A model generated the notes under the pieces. That model was not told the origin of the DNA. It ran no database searches and saw nothing but the letters and a program-made list of their open reading frames with translations. A DNA stretch of 7,373 nt from an uncultured Propionibacteriaceae bacterium. Its GTDB lineage: Bacteria; Actinomycetota; Actinomycetes; Propionibacteriales; Propionibacteriaceae. How positions within the stretch are numbered: position 1 is the stretch's first letter; each line of letters begins with the position of its first letter. Of this stretch, positions 1 to 5,665 are shown in pieces. The stretch is from the NCBI GenBank assembly GCA_945875065.1, contig CAMCJC010000120.1, positions 1 through 7,373 of the forward strand, given 5' to 3'. Position numbers and translations under genes: made by a program.

Positions 1-313
1 CGAGGAACCCGGATGCGCCCGCCTCAAGGGCTCGGGACAGATACCCGGGGCGCCCGAACGTCGTGACTATCAGACTCCGGCACTTCAGGCCCGACGCGGT
101 GAGCGCCGCGGCCGCCGTGAGTCCGTCGCCGCCGGGCATGTCGATGTCCAGCAGCGCGACGTCGACGTCGTGCTCGCGTGCCGCTGCGACAACCTCCCCA
201 CCAGTCCCGACCTGCGCCACGACCTCCAAGTCCGGTTCCAGCCCCAACAGAGTGGCCATTGCGCCTCGGACCAGGGACTGGTCGTCGGCGATTAGCAGGC
301 GGATGGGGCTCAC
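1..313 (-). CDS. NarL/LuxR-family response regulator, receiver domain (partial, cut by window edge)
   Basis: Only the first 104 residues are visible; the gene runs off position 1. They form a typical CheY-like receiver domain: the acidic pair Asp10-Asp11 in LLIADDQSLVR, the phospho-acceptor Asp56 in ALLDIDMPGGDG, the switch Thr84/Thr85 in IVTTFG, and the GASGFL segment that normally precedes the conserved Lys. The DNA-binding HTH domain expected in this family lies outside the window. The start is GTG at 313-311; it overlaps the TGA stop of the histidine kinase gene (GTGA), so the two are probably translationally coupled. From its position it should be the cognate regulator of the adjacent DesK-type kinase and is likely to control the neighbouring ABC transporter, but the target is an inference. 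Confidence 0.93.
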   Translation of the reverse strand, partial: MSPIRLLIADDQSLVRGAMATLLGLEPDLEVVAQVGTGGEVVAAAREHDVDVALLDIDMPGGDGLTAAAALTASGLKCRSLIVTTFGRPGYLSRALEAGASGFL

Positions 314-1386
314 AGCTCGACCTCCAATTCGGTTCCTGGCCCGCCGCCGGGCAGCGGCCGGGGTGCGGGGCTGGTCAGCTCGACGCGACCTCCAGCTGCC
401 TCGACGCGGGCCCGCAGCCCGGTCAGGCCGTTGCCGGGAGCGGCTTCGGAGCCGCGGCCATCGTCGACGACGATCAGCCGGCCGGGGGCGATCTTCACCA
501 ACGCGCGGGTCGCGGCGGCATGACGGACGATGTTGGTCGTCGCCTCCCTGAGGGCCCAGGCCAGGAGCTCGCGCTGCGGCAGGGGCACCTCGGCGACATC
601 GATCGTCGCGTCGATGCCGGCGGCCGTGAAGGCGGTGCGCGTCGCCTCGACTTGGCTGGCCAGGTCCGGGGCGCGGAGGCGGGTTACCGTGGCGCGAATA
701 TCGGCGAGGGCCTTGCGGGACAGGTCGACGACCTGAGCCAGCTCCTGCTTGGCAGCTTCCGGATCGCGGTCGACGAGCTTGCCCGCGACCTCCGTCTTGA
801 GCGTCAGGACGGTCAGGGAGTGGCCGAGGAGGTCGTGGACGTCGCGGGCGATCTCCTCCCGCTCGGCCAGCGCCGCCTGGGCGCGGGACAGCCGGTAGTG
901 GCGGAGCTCCTGCTCGGCGCCGAGCCGGGAGATGATCACGAAGACGGTCGAGGCGGCGCAGCCGATCGCCGAGAACTTCGCGTCCGGGGCAGGGACCATG
1001 GCGACCGCGGCGGTTGCGCCAGCGAGGAGCAGCGTCAGCGGGATGCCGGTCCGCAACCGCGTCGTGAACAGGATCAGGGCCGCGAAATAGGGGGCGAGGC
1101 TGACCGCCACCCACGTCGTCGCCACCGCCGTGAGGACGGTGAAGGTGAGCAACCGCAGCATTGGGGCGAGCGGCGGCCAGCGGTACTCGTGGATGGCGAC
1201 GGCGGGCAGGTCGCTGAGGAACGGCAGCTCGCTGACCTCGTGGATGTAGTCGACCAGGAACCCCAGCAGCCCCACGCTCCCCATGACCTGCGCCCACAGC
1301 GGATACGGCGTGGCCCACAGGTAGTAGAGAGGAATCAGCAGGAAGACGACCCAGAAGCTGGAGAACCAGTCGAACTTGCGTTTCAC
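310..1386 (-). CDS. DesK-type sensor histidine kinase (HisKA_3 family)
   Basis: Membrane sensor kinase, 358 residues from the GTG at 1386-1384. The N-terminal half has several hydrophobic segments (about residues 8-24, 34-47, 78-108, 115-131 and 138-152) and almost no extracytoplasmic domain, so it probably senses a signal in or at the membrane. The dimerisation/phosphotransfer helix contains EIARDVHDLLGHSLT with His184 as the phospho-acceptor. The HATPase domain shows the N-box REATTNIVRHA (Asn285), the G1 motif VVDDGRG and the G2 motif GNGLTGLRARV, and ends with GPGTELEVEL. I chose the GTG overlapping the permease stop (GTGA) over an ATG at 1446, which would give a 61-bp overlap and a non-hydrophobic 20-residue extension. 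It should phosphorylate the response regulator encoded directly downstream. The signal is unknown. Confidence 0.93.
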   Translation of the reverse strand: MKRKFDWFSSFWVVFLLIPLYYLWATPYPLWAQVMGSVGLLGFLVDYIHEVSELPFLSDLPAVAIHEYRWPPLAPMLRLLTFTVLTAVATTWVAVSLAPYFAALILFTTRLRTGIPLTLLLAGATAAVAMVPAPDAKFSAIGCAASTVFVIISRLGAEQELRHYRLSRAQAALAEREEIARDVHDLLGHSLTVLTLKTEVAGKLVDRDPEAAKQELAQVVDLSRKALADIRATVTRLRAPDLASQVEATRTAFTAAGIDATIDVAEVPLPQRELLAWALREATTNIVRHAAATRALVKIAPGRLIVVDDGRGSEAAPGNGLTGLRARVEAAGGRVELTSPAPRPLPGGGPGTELEVEL

Positions 1387-2183
1387 CGACGCGCCATCGC
1401 TCGCCTCTGCGATGCCACGCAGATCAGGGCCAACAGCAGCGTCCATGCGATCAGGTTAGTCAGCGGCTGCCACAGCGGCTCGGTGACCTCGCCGTCGCTG
1501 GTGATGACGACGTCGCCAAGGAGGGGCCGCAGCGCCAGCATCGCACCGCCGTAGAGGGGCGTGAAGTGGGCGATCTTGAGCAGCACTCCACCGAGCGGCA
1601 GGAACACGTTCGACAGGAACCCCCACAGCGACAGCGAAGCGGTGGCGGTGCCAACCGCCTGGTTGCTGCGGAACCACATGCCGACGGCCAGGCCGTACAG
1701 CGAGAAGGGCAGCGCCGGCACCAGGCACAGGGCGTACGAGGCCGCCCAGGTCGTCCAGGAGCCGCACCGGGCGCCGGTTAGGGCTCCGGCGGCGAAGATC
1801 AAGGTCAGCGGCACCAGCGACGTCACCAGGGCGCAGCCGGCCTTGACCGCGTAGTAGCCACGGAGGCCCCACGGGGTCAACATCATCTGACGCCCCCAGC
1901 CGCCGGCCAGCTCGACGGCCGAGCCGCCGGCGATCGCGGTGGCGGACATGGAGACGGAGAACACTGCCATGCAGATCATCGTGTAGGCGGCGACGTTGCC
2001 GTTGCCCACCGGCTGGTCGCCGTAGCTCGTCATCGCGCCGAACGTCAGATACAGGCCGAGCGGCAGGAGGATCGTGAAGATGATCGTGTCGGGGTAGAGG
2101 ATGTTGTTGCGGAACTCGGTTAGCGCGTACGGCAGCAGCCGGGGACGCGCGGTGGTGGTGCTGGCTGGGGCGATGGTGGTCAT
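1383..2183 (-). CDS. ABC-2 type transporter permease
   Basis: A 266-residue integral membrane protein with about six hydrophobic segments (about residues 32-50, 64-86, 109-135, 148-170, 176-204 and 240-257), the layout of ABC-2 family export permeases. It has no nucleotide-binding domain and would pair as a dimer with the ATPase encoded 14 bp upstream, forming an exporter in the cytoplasmic membrane. Substrates of such exporters in actinobacteria include antibiotics, peptides and lipids; nothing here identifies the substrate. The ATG at 2183 is supported by AAGGAG at 2191-2196, 7 bases upstream. Its TGA stop overlaps the GTG of the kinase gene, so exporter and sensor are made from one transcript. 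Close linkage with a two-component system suggests induction by, or resistance to, a membrane-active compound (inference). Confidence 0.92.
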   Translation of the reverse strand: MTTIAPASTTTARPRLLPYALTEFRNNILYPDTIIFTILLPLGLYLTFGAMTSYGDQPVGNGNVAAYTMICMAVFSVSMSATAIAGGSAVELAGGWGRQMMLTPWGLRGYYAVKAGCALVTSLVPLTLIFAAGALTGARCGSWTTWAASYALCLVPALPFSLYGLAVGMWFRSNQAVGTATASLSLWGFLSNVFLPLGGVLLKIAHFTPLYGGAMLALRPLLGDVVITSDGEVTEPLWQPLTNLIAWTLLLALICVASQRRAMARR

Positions 2184-2190
2184 GGGTTTT

Positions 2191-2196
2191 CTCCTT
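2191..2196 (-). promoter_or_regulatory. Shine-Dalgarno site of the permease gene
   Basis: AAGGAG on the minus strand, 7 bases before the ATG at 2183. It lies in the 14-bp gap after the ATPase stop codon (TGA at 2200-2198), so it fixes the permease start and suggests reinitiation after the ATPase gene. Confidence 0.75.
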
Positions 2197-2197
2197 A

Positions 2198-3106
2198 TCA
2201 GGCGGCATCGACGAGGTCGGCGAACACGTCGTCGAGGCTGAGAGCGACGACCCCGAGGTGGTGGGCCGGGGTGGCGGTCAGCAGCAGGCGGGCGACGTCG
2301 TCGGGCTGGGTGGTGCGGATCTCGACGTGCTCGCCGTGGACCTCCGCGCCGCGGATCGTGGAGGCGACAGGGGCCAGCAGGCGGGTGACGTCATCGGTGC
2401 GGCAGCCGGGCCAGGTGGCGGTGACTACGGTGCCCTCGCCGAGGGCGCGGACCTCGTCGACGGAGCCGGAGGCGACGATGCGGCCGCGGCTGATGATGAA
2501 GATGCGGTCGGCGAAATCGGCGGCCTCTTGCAGGTAGTGGGTGGCGAACAGGACGGCCTTGTCGCCGGCGGCGCGCTCCCGGATGGCGGACCAGAAGTCG
2601 CGGCGGGCTGTGACGTCCATGCCGGCGGTGGGTTCGTCGAGGACCATCAGGTCGGGATTGCCGAGCAGCGTCAGGGCTAGTCGTAGGCGTTGCTGCTCGC
2701 CGCCGGAGCATTTGGAGACCTTGCGGCCGAGGACTGCGGTGATGCCGGTCAGCTCGACGACCGCGTCGATGTCGCCTCGAGAGCCGCGCATCGCGGCGAC
2801 GACGTCCACACTCTGGCGGACGGTGTAGTCGGGCAGGAGGCCACCGGCTTGAAGGATCGCGCCGGTGCGCAGGTTGCGGGCGGCCTGTTTCGGTGACAGC
2901 CCGAGGACACGGACGGAGCCGGCGTCGGGGGTGGTGAAGCCGAGGACCACATCGAGGGTCGTGGATTTGCCGGCGCCGTTGGGCCCGAGGAAGGCGACGA
3001 TCTCGCCGGGCTGGACTTGCAGGTCGATGCCGTCGACGGCCCGCACCGACCCGAAGGTCTTGACCAGGCCGGAGACATCGACGGCGGGTTGGAGGTCGTT
3101 ACTCAT
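2198..3106 (-). CDS. ABC transporter ATP-binding protein (drug/ABC-2 exporter type)
   Basis: Cytoplasmic ATPase subunit of the exporter. From the ATG at 3106 it has 302 residues: Walker A GPNGAGKST (41-49), Q-loop Gln87 (ILQAGGL), signature CSGGEQ (133-138), Walker B LMVLDE (153-158) with catalytic Glu158, and the switch His190 in FATHY. Residues after about 220 form the C-terminal extension common in DrrA/CcmA-like exporter ATPases. The signature starts with Cys rather than the usual Leu, a tolerated variation; all catalytic residues are present. A GTG at 3142 would add 12 residues (with GGTGA 9 bases before it); the ATG gives the normal N-terminus for the family, though its Shine-Dalgarno (GGCGAG) is weak. 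It is the first gene of the four-gene operon and lies behind a CRP-like palindrome. Confidence 0.94.
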   Translation of the reverse strand: MSNDLQPAVDVSGLVKTFGSVRAVDGIDLQVQPGEIVAFLGPNGAGKSTTLDVVLGFTTPDAGSVRVLGLSPKQAARNLRTGAILQAGGLLPDYTVRQSVDVVAAMRGSRGDIDAVVELTGITAVLGRKVSKCSGGEQQRLRLALTLLGNPDLMVLDEPTAGMDVTARRDFWSAIRERAAGDKAVLFATHYLQEAADFADRIFIISRGRIVASGSVDEVRALGEGTVVTATWPGCRTDDVTRLLAPVASTIRGAEVHGEHVEIRTTQPDDVARLLLTATPAHHLGVVALSLDDVFADLVDAA

Positions 3107-3162
3107 GACTTCAGACTCGCCCCGACGAGGCGTTCGTTGCACTGAGTGCTGTCACCGGTTCC

Positions 3163-3180
3163 GTGTGACGGTTGTCACAC
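3163..3180. promoter_or_regulatory. Perfect CRP/GlxR-type operator (TGTGA-N6-TCACA)
   Basis: The sequence GTGTGACGGTTGTCACAC has 7-bp perfect arms around a 4-base centre and matches the classical CRP-family consensus TGTGA-N6-TCACA exactly (3164-3179). CRP-family regulators of actinobacteria (GlxR, Rv3676/Crp) bind this type of site. It lies in the intergenic region before the exporter operon, about 57 bp upstream of the ATG at 3106 and 20 bp upstream of the alternative GTG. No convincing -10/-35 pair was found beside it, so whether it activates or represses cannot be judged. The identity of the regulator is an inference from the motif alone. Confidence 0.55.
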
Positions 3181-3210
3181 TCCGGGCGGCTCCAAGAGTC
3201 GACAATCGGG

Positions 3211-3268
3211 ACAGCGCGTCACACGCGGCGGCGAAACGGCCGCTAGGAGGTCGCATGTGACGCGCTGT
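3211..3268. terminator. Long hairpin: 13-bp perfect inverted repeat behind the zeta-like gene
   Basis: ACAGCGCGTCACA (3211-3223) is matched perfectly by TGTGACGCGCTGT (3256-3268), with a 32-base loop that contains a smaller GCGGC/GCCGC pairing (3225-3229 with 3239-3243). The arm begins 1 base after the TAG stop of the zeta-like gene on the minus strand, so a transcription terminator for the island is the simplest reading. There is no U-tract, which is common in high-GC actinobacteria. Both arms carry the TGTGAC/GTCACA hexamer also present in the CRP-like palindrome about 30 bp away, so a protein-binding role is an alternative. Confidence 0.45.
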
Positions 3269-3269
3269 A

Positions 3270-4160
3270 CTAGAACTCGAAGCCGGCGTCGTGTCCGGCA
3301 TCGCGCCCGGCGAACCGCGAAGGTCGTTGGGAGGGTTTGAGGTCCCGGCGTTGGGTCGAGGTTTCGAAGCGGCGGCGGGGTCCGGTGGTGTTGGTGAGGA
3401 GGTCGTGTTTGGTGGGTCGCGGTGACGGATGACGTTCCTGGGGCGCGCCGCTAGGAGTTGGTGTAGCGGGGCCGATCCTCAGGTGGTCGCCGGAGCGGTG
3501 GCCTTGTTGGGTTAGGACGGGTGGTTGTCCTATTTCGGTGGCGTCGAAGCGGCGGTAGGCGTCGATTCTAACCGGGGTGGTGTCGAGGAGGTTTTGGATG
3601 GCCTGTCTGGGTTTGGATGAGCCGTCGGCGTTGTAGACGCTGTCGATGACTTCGGTTGGGACGTAGCGTCCCTCGCCTGTTTCGTAGTCGTGTAGGTAGC
3701 GTTGGAAAGCGCTTTCTTCGGAGAATGCCTTTTCGGCGTGGATCTCGACGACGCGGACTGAGTACCCCTGGGTGGCGAGTTTTTCCACTAGCGCGCTGGT
3801 TTTGGCCGAGTTGGAGCAGACCTGGTCGAGGATTAGGTTGCGGCGCTGTTCGATGGCTGCCTGCTGGCAGCGTTTGGTGATGATGGAGGATTCTTCGTGA
3901 ACGAGGCTGGCGAAGTCGAGTTTGGAGAAGGTTTCACCTTGGGCTTGTAGTGCTTTGGCTTCGGGTGGTGTGAGGAAGTTTTGTAGGGCGCCGTCTTGTT
4001 CGGCGGCCTCGAGGAGTTGTTCTTTAATGGTGTCGGCGTCGATGGTGACGAAGTCGGAGTCCTTTAGGCCGCCAGTGATTTGTTCGTCGCCGGCTTGGAA
4101 TAGGGCTCGGCGGGCGGAGAACTTACCGGAGCCAGGAGGGCCGGCTAGGAGAATCGCCAC
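3270..4160 (-). CDS. Zeta-toxin-like P-loop kinase, probably inactive (Walker A Ser/Thr replaced by Phe; N-terminal start missing)
   Basis: Zeta toxins are P-loop kinases that phosphorylate UDP-amino sugars or related metabolites in the cytoplasm and are held in check by a partner antitoxin. Counting from the GTG at 4160, the protein has the P-loop strand AILLAGPPGSGK (Lys13), VTIDAD (Asp41, Asp43) matching the family's catalytic Asp region, NLILDQ (Asp112), and the GYSVRVVEIHAE...FQRYLHDYETGEGRYVP block with Arg154 and Arg165. The last 80 or so residues are Pro/Arg-rich and unlike the family. The residue after the P-loop Lys is Phe14 (TTC) where Ser/Thr binds Mg2+; the sister copy has Ser (TCC), a one-base difference. 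Homology to the sister continues upstream in the same frame to 4379 (for example ASISNHQWF), but no ATG, GTG or TTG occurs there, so the true N-terminus has lost its start. It lies directly behind the small partner gene. It was probably a toxin and is likely disarmed. Confidence 0.72.
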   Translation of the reverse strand: MAILLAGPPGSGKFSARRALFQAGDEQITGGLKDSDFVTIDADTIKEQLLEAAEQDGALQNFLTPPEAKALQAQGETFSKLDFASLVHEESSIITKRCQQAAIEQRRNLILDQVCSNSAKTSALVEKLATQGYSVRVVEIHAEKAFSEESAFQRYLHDYETGEGRYVPTEVIDSVYNADGSSKPRQAIQNLLDTTPVRIDAYRRFDATEIGQPPVLTQQGHRSGDHLRIGPATPTPSGAPQERHPSPRPTKHDLLTNTTGPRRRFETSTQRRDLKPSQRPSRFAGRDAGHDAGFEF

Positions 4161-4772
4161 CGGTGGTTTTGCCTGGTCTACCGGCGGGTGAGTGTTTAGG
4201 GTGCCTTGTACGATGCGATCGTGCAGTTGCCGCCGTTGCCTGGTAGGGGTGCCTTTTTCTGTAAACCATTGATGGTTCGAGATAGAGGCGTTGGGGCCTT
4301 TGGGTTCAAGGCTGCCGTGGTCTCTAATTGTCTGGAGGTGTTGGTAGTGTGTGATTATCTGGTGGTGGGTTGTCGTGGTTCAGTCCGTGTGACGCATGGA
4401 TCGAAGTTGGTCTTCTAGGCTGTCCAGATCGTCGAGGAACTGATCGTCGATCCGGCCGGCGTCGAACCGGTATATCAAGTCATGTGCTGATCCTTCGTCT
4501 GGGATGTCGGCAAAGGTTTCTATTTCTGGTGTGGGTGGGATTTGTAGATAGGGGTAGCGGGCGAGGATTTGTAGGGTGGTGTCGCGGGTGATTTTTCCTT
4601 CGGTGTAGCGGTCGATGAGTCGTTTGGGGGTCCAGAAGGCTTCGAAGCCGTGTTGGTTGAGGGCGTCGGGGATCCAGTGTTGGAGGAGGGCCTTGACTGT
4701 GTCGCGATCGATCTGGTTTTGCCAGGGTTGTTCTGGGTCGTAGGTGCCGGATGTTGCCATGATGCTTCTCCT
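3928..4772. repeat. Tandem duplication, downstream copy
   Basis: This segment matches 4900-5665. From 4077 to about 4170 and from 4488 to 4772 the offset is exactly 893 bp with no indels; the N-terminal part of the toxin gene aligns at 894 because of one extra base in the other copy, and the part left of about 4070 aligns at 972 after a deletion there. It carries the 3' partner gene and the start of the full-length zeta-like gene. The tail of the partner gene (about 4382-4487) does not match between copies. Confidence 0.85.
4380..4760 (-). CDS. Hypothetical protein in antitoxin position of a zeta-like module, copy 1
   Basis: A 126-residue soluble protein with no family I recognise. It starts with ATG at 4760, 7 bases after AAAGGAG (4774-4768). 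Residues 1-91 are about 88% identical to the copy encoded at 5276-5653 and include the block WTPKRLIDRYTEGKITRDTTLQ, predicted helical, and a proline turn at about 75-77. The last 35 residues are acidic and helix-prone (DDQFLDDLDSLEDQL) and differ completely from the other copy. The gene ends in TGA immediately before the zeta-like reading frame and in the same frame as it. From its order and size it may be the antitoxin, or a co-expressed accessory protein; that role is an inference from context only. A DNA-binding function is possible but no clear HTH is visible. Confidence 0.78.
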   Translation of the reverse strand: MATSGTYDPEQPWQNQIDRDTVKALLQHWIPDALNQHGFEAFWTPKRLIDRYTEGKITRDTTLQILARYPYLQIPPTPEIETFADIPDEGSAHDLIYRFDAGRIDDQFLDDLDSLEDQLRSMRHTD

Positions 4773-4774
4773 TT
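4768..4774 (-). promoter_or_regulatory. Shine-Dalgarno site of partner gene copy 1
   Basis: AAAGGAG on the minus strand, 7 bases before the ATG at 4760. The same spacing and the downstream GAAGCATC are conserved before copy 2 (AGGAG at 5665-5661), which supports the MATSGTY start in both copies. Upstream of this site the two copies no longer match. Confidence 0.7.
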
Positions 4775-4822
4775 GGGTGCGGCTAGATTTTCACGGTTTT
4801 TCTTGTTTGGTAGGTTTTGGGC

Positions 4823-5273
4823 TTACTGATTGTTGAGGGCTGCTGTCTTTGGTAAGGGTGGGGCAGGGTTGGCCGAGGAATAGATTATGCCTGCGCTTGA
4901 AGTTTTCGCCTTAGGTTTGTAGTGCTTTGGCTTCGGGGGGGGTGCGAGGAAGTCTTTTAGATCGCCGATGATTTGTTCGCCGCCGGCTTGGAATAGGGCT
5001 CGGCAGGCGGAGGACTTACCGGAGCCGGGAGGGCCCGCAAGTAGGATCGCGACTGGTTGCTGATCGTTACCTGTTGGGGGGAGAAACGTTGATGATTGAG
5101 TTGACAATCGCATCATGGAGGTCTTGACCTTCGGGTGTGCGGTCGCCGTTGGAGTAGAACCATGAGGGATTTGAGATCGAAGCATGCTGACCATTGGAAG
5201 CGAAAGCTTCGTGGTCTCTCAATTGTTGCAAACAGTGGTAGTGGTTGACAATAGATGGGTTTACTGGGGCCAT
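4823..5273 (-). pseudogene. Zeta-toxin-like kinase remnant, copy 2 (frameshifted, deleted, truncated)
   Basis: This is the sister of the gene at 3270-4160. It starts with ATG at 5273, two bases after the TAG of its partner gene, and reads through NHYHCLQQLRDHEAF and ASISNPSWF, homologous to the sister. In the run of six G at 5076-5081 (plus strand) the frame is lost and stops at 5067; the next frame resumes with PPTGNDQQPVAILLAG and an intact P-loop GPPGSGKSS. After GDLKD an in-frame 27-codon segment present in the sister is missing, including the predicted catalytic VTIDAD. A second frameshift follows in a run of eight G (4935-4942) and the shifted frame ends at 4823; in the sister's frame remnant homology (GENF) is followed by a stop at 4793-4791. 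The whole C-terminal half is absent. It cannot encode a working kinase. Confidence 0.8.
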
Positions 5274-5665
5274 GTCTAGGCCGTGCCGCCGAGGTGTGGA
5301 TCGTTCTTGAGTTCCACGACATCCTTGTAGAACGCGGTATCCGACCGCAACTTGCGTGCCCCGCGCCCGACGTCTTCGAATGATCCTTCGTCTGGGATGT
5401 CGGCGAAGGTTTCTGTTTCTGGTGTGGGTGGGATTTGTAGGTAGGGGTAGCGGGCGAGGACTTGTAGGGTGGTATCGCGGGTGATTTTTCCTTCGGTGTA
5501 GCGGTCGATGAGTCGTTTTGGGGTCCAGAGGGTTTCGAAGCCGTGTTGATTGAGGGCGTCGGGTACCCATTGTTCCAGTAGTGTTTGGACGGTGTTGCGG
5601 TCGATTTGGTTTTGCCAGGGTTGTTCTGGGTTATAGGTGCCGGATGTAGCCATGATGCTTCTCCT
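4900..5665. repeat. Tandem duplication, upstream copy
   Basis: Second copy of the module, matching 3928-4772 at an offset of 893 bp (894 between the toxin start and the frameshift; 972 in the part left of the 81-bp deletion). Sequence similarity includes the Shine-Dalgarno site and the first five bases upstream of it (5661-5665), then stops, which marks one edge of the duplicated unit. Confidence 0.85.
5276..5653 (-). CDS. Hypothetical protein in antitoxin position of a zeta-like module, copy 2
   Basis: A 125-residue protein starting with ATG at 5653 (AGGAG 7 bases upstream). Residues 1-91 match copy 1 closely, with 11 substitutions, mostly conservative. From residue 92 the tail (FEDVGRGARKLRSD...ELKNDPHLGGTA) is unrelated to copy 1, more basic, and encoded by more GC-rich DNA. 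The frame stays open upstream to a GTG at 5770 with AAGGAGG 5 bases before it, so a 164-residue form is possible; I prefer 5653 because that start, its Shine-Dalgarno and spacing are shared with copy 1 while the upstream sequence is not. It is followed after two bases by the ATG of the broken toxin copy. The family is unrecognised; an antitoxin role is inferred from position. Confidence 0.75.
   Translation of the reverse strand: MATSGTYNPEQPWQNQIDRNTVQTLLEQWVPDALNQHGFETLWTPKRLIDRYTEGKITRDTTLQVLARYPYLQIPPTPETETFADIPDEGSFEDVGRGARKLRSDTAFYKDVVELKNDPHLGGTA

Noticed and set aside
1387..1446. An earlier ATG start (1446) for the histidine kinase
   Set aside because: It would overlap the permease by 61 bp and add a polar 20-residue stretch before the first membrane segment; the GTG at 1386 gives a 4-base overlap like that at the next gene junction.
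178..1554. A 458-codon open frame on the plus strand over the kinase and permease genes
   Set aside because: It is antisense to a kinase with all catalytic motifs. Long antisense frames are expected in GC-rich coding DNA, and its product is low-complexity with no recognisable domain.
5274..5570. The upstream part of a 167-codon minus-strand frame (5067-5570), beginning MGTRRPQ
   Set aside because: Its first 99 codons are an out-of-frame reading of the conserved partner gene. Only the part from the ATG at 5273 onward is real (the N-terminus of the toxin remnant).
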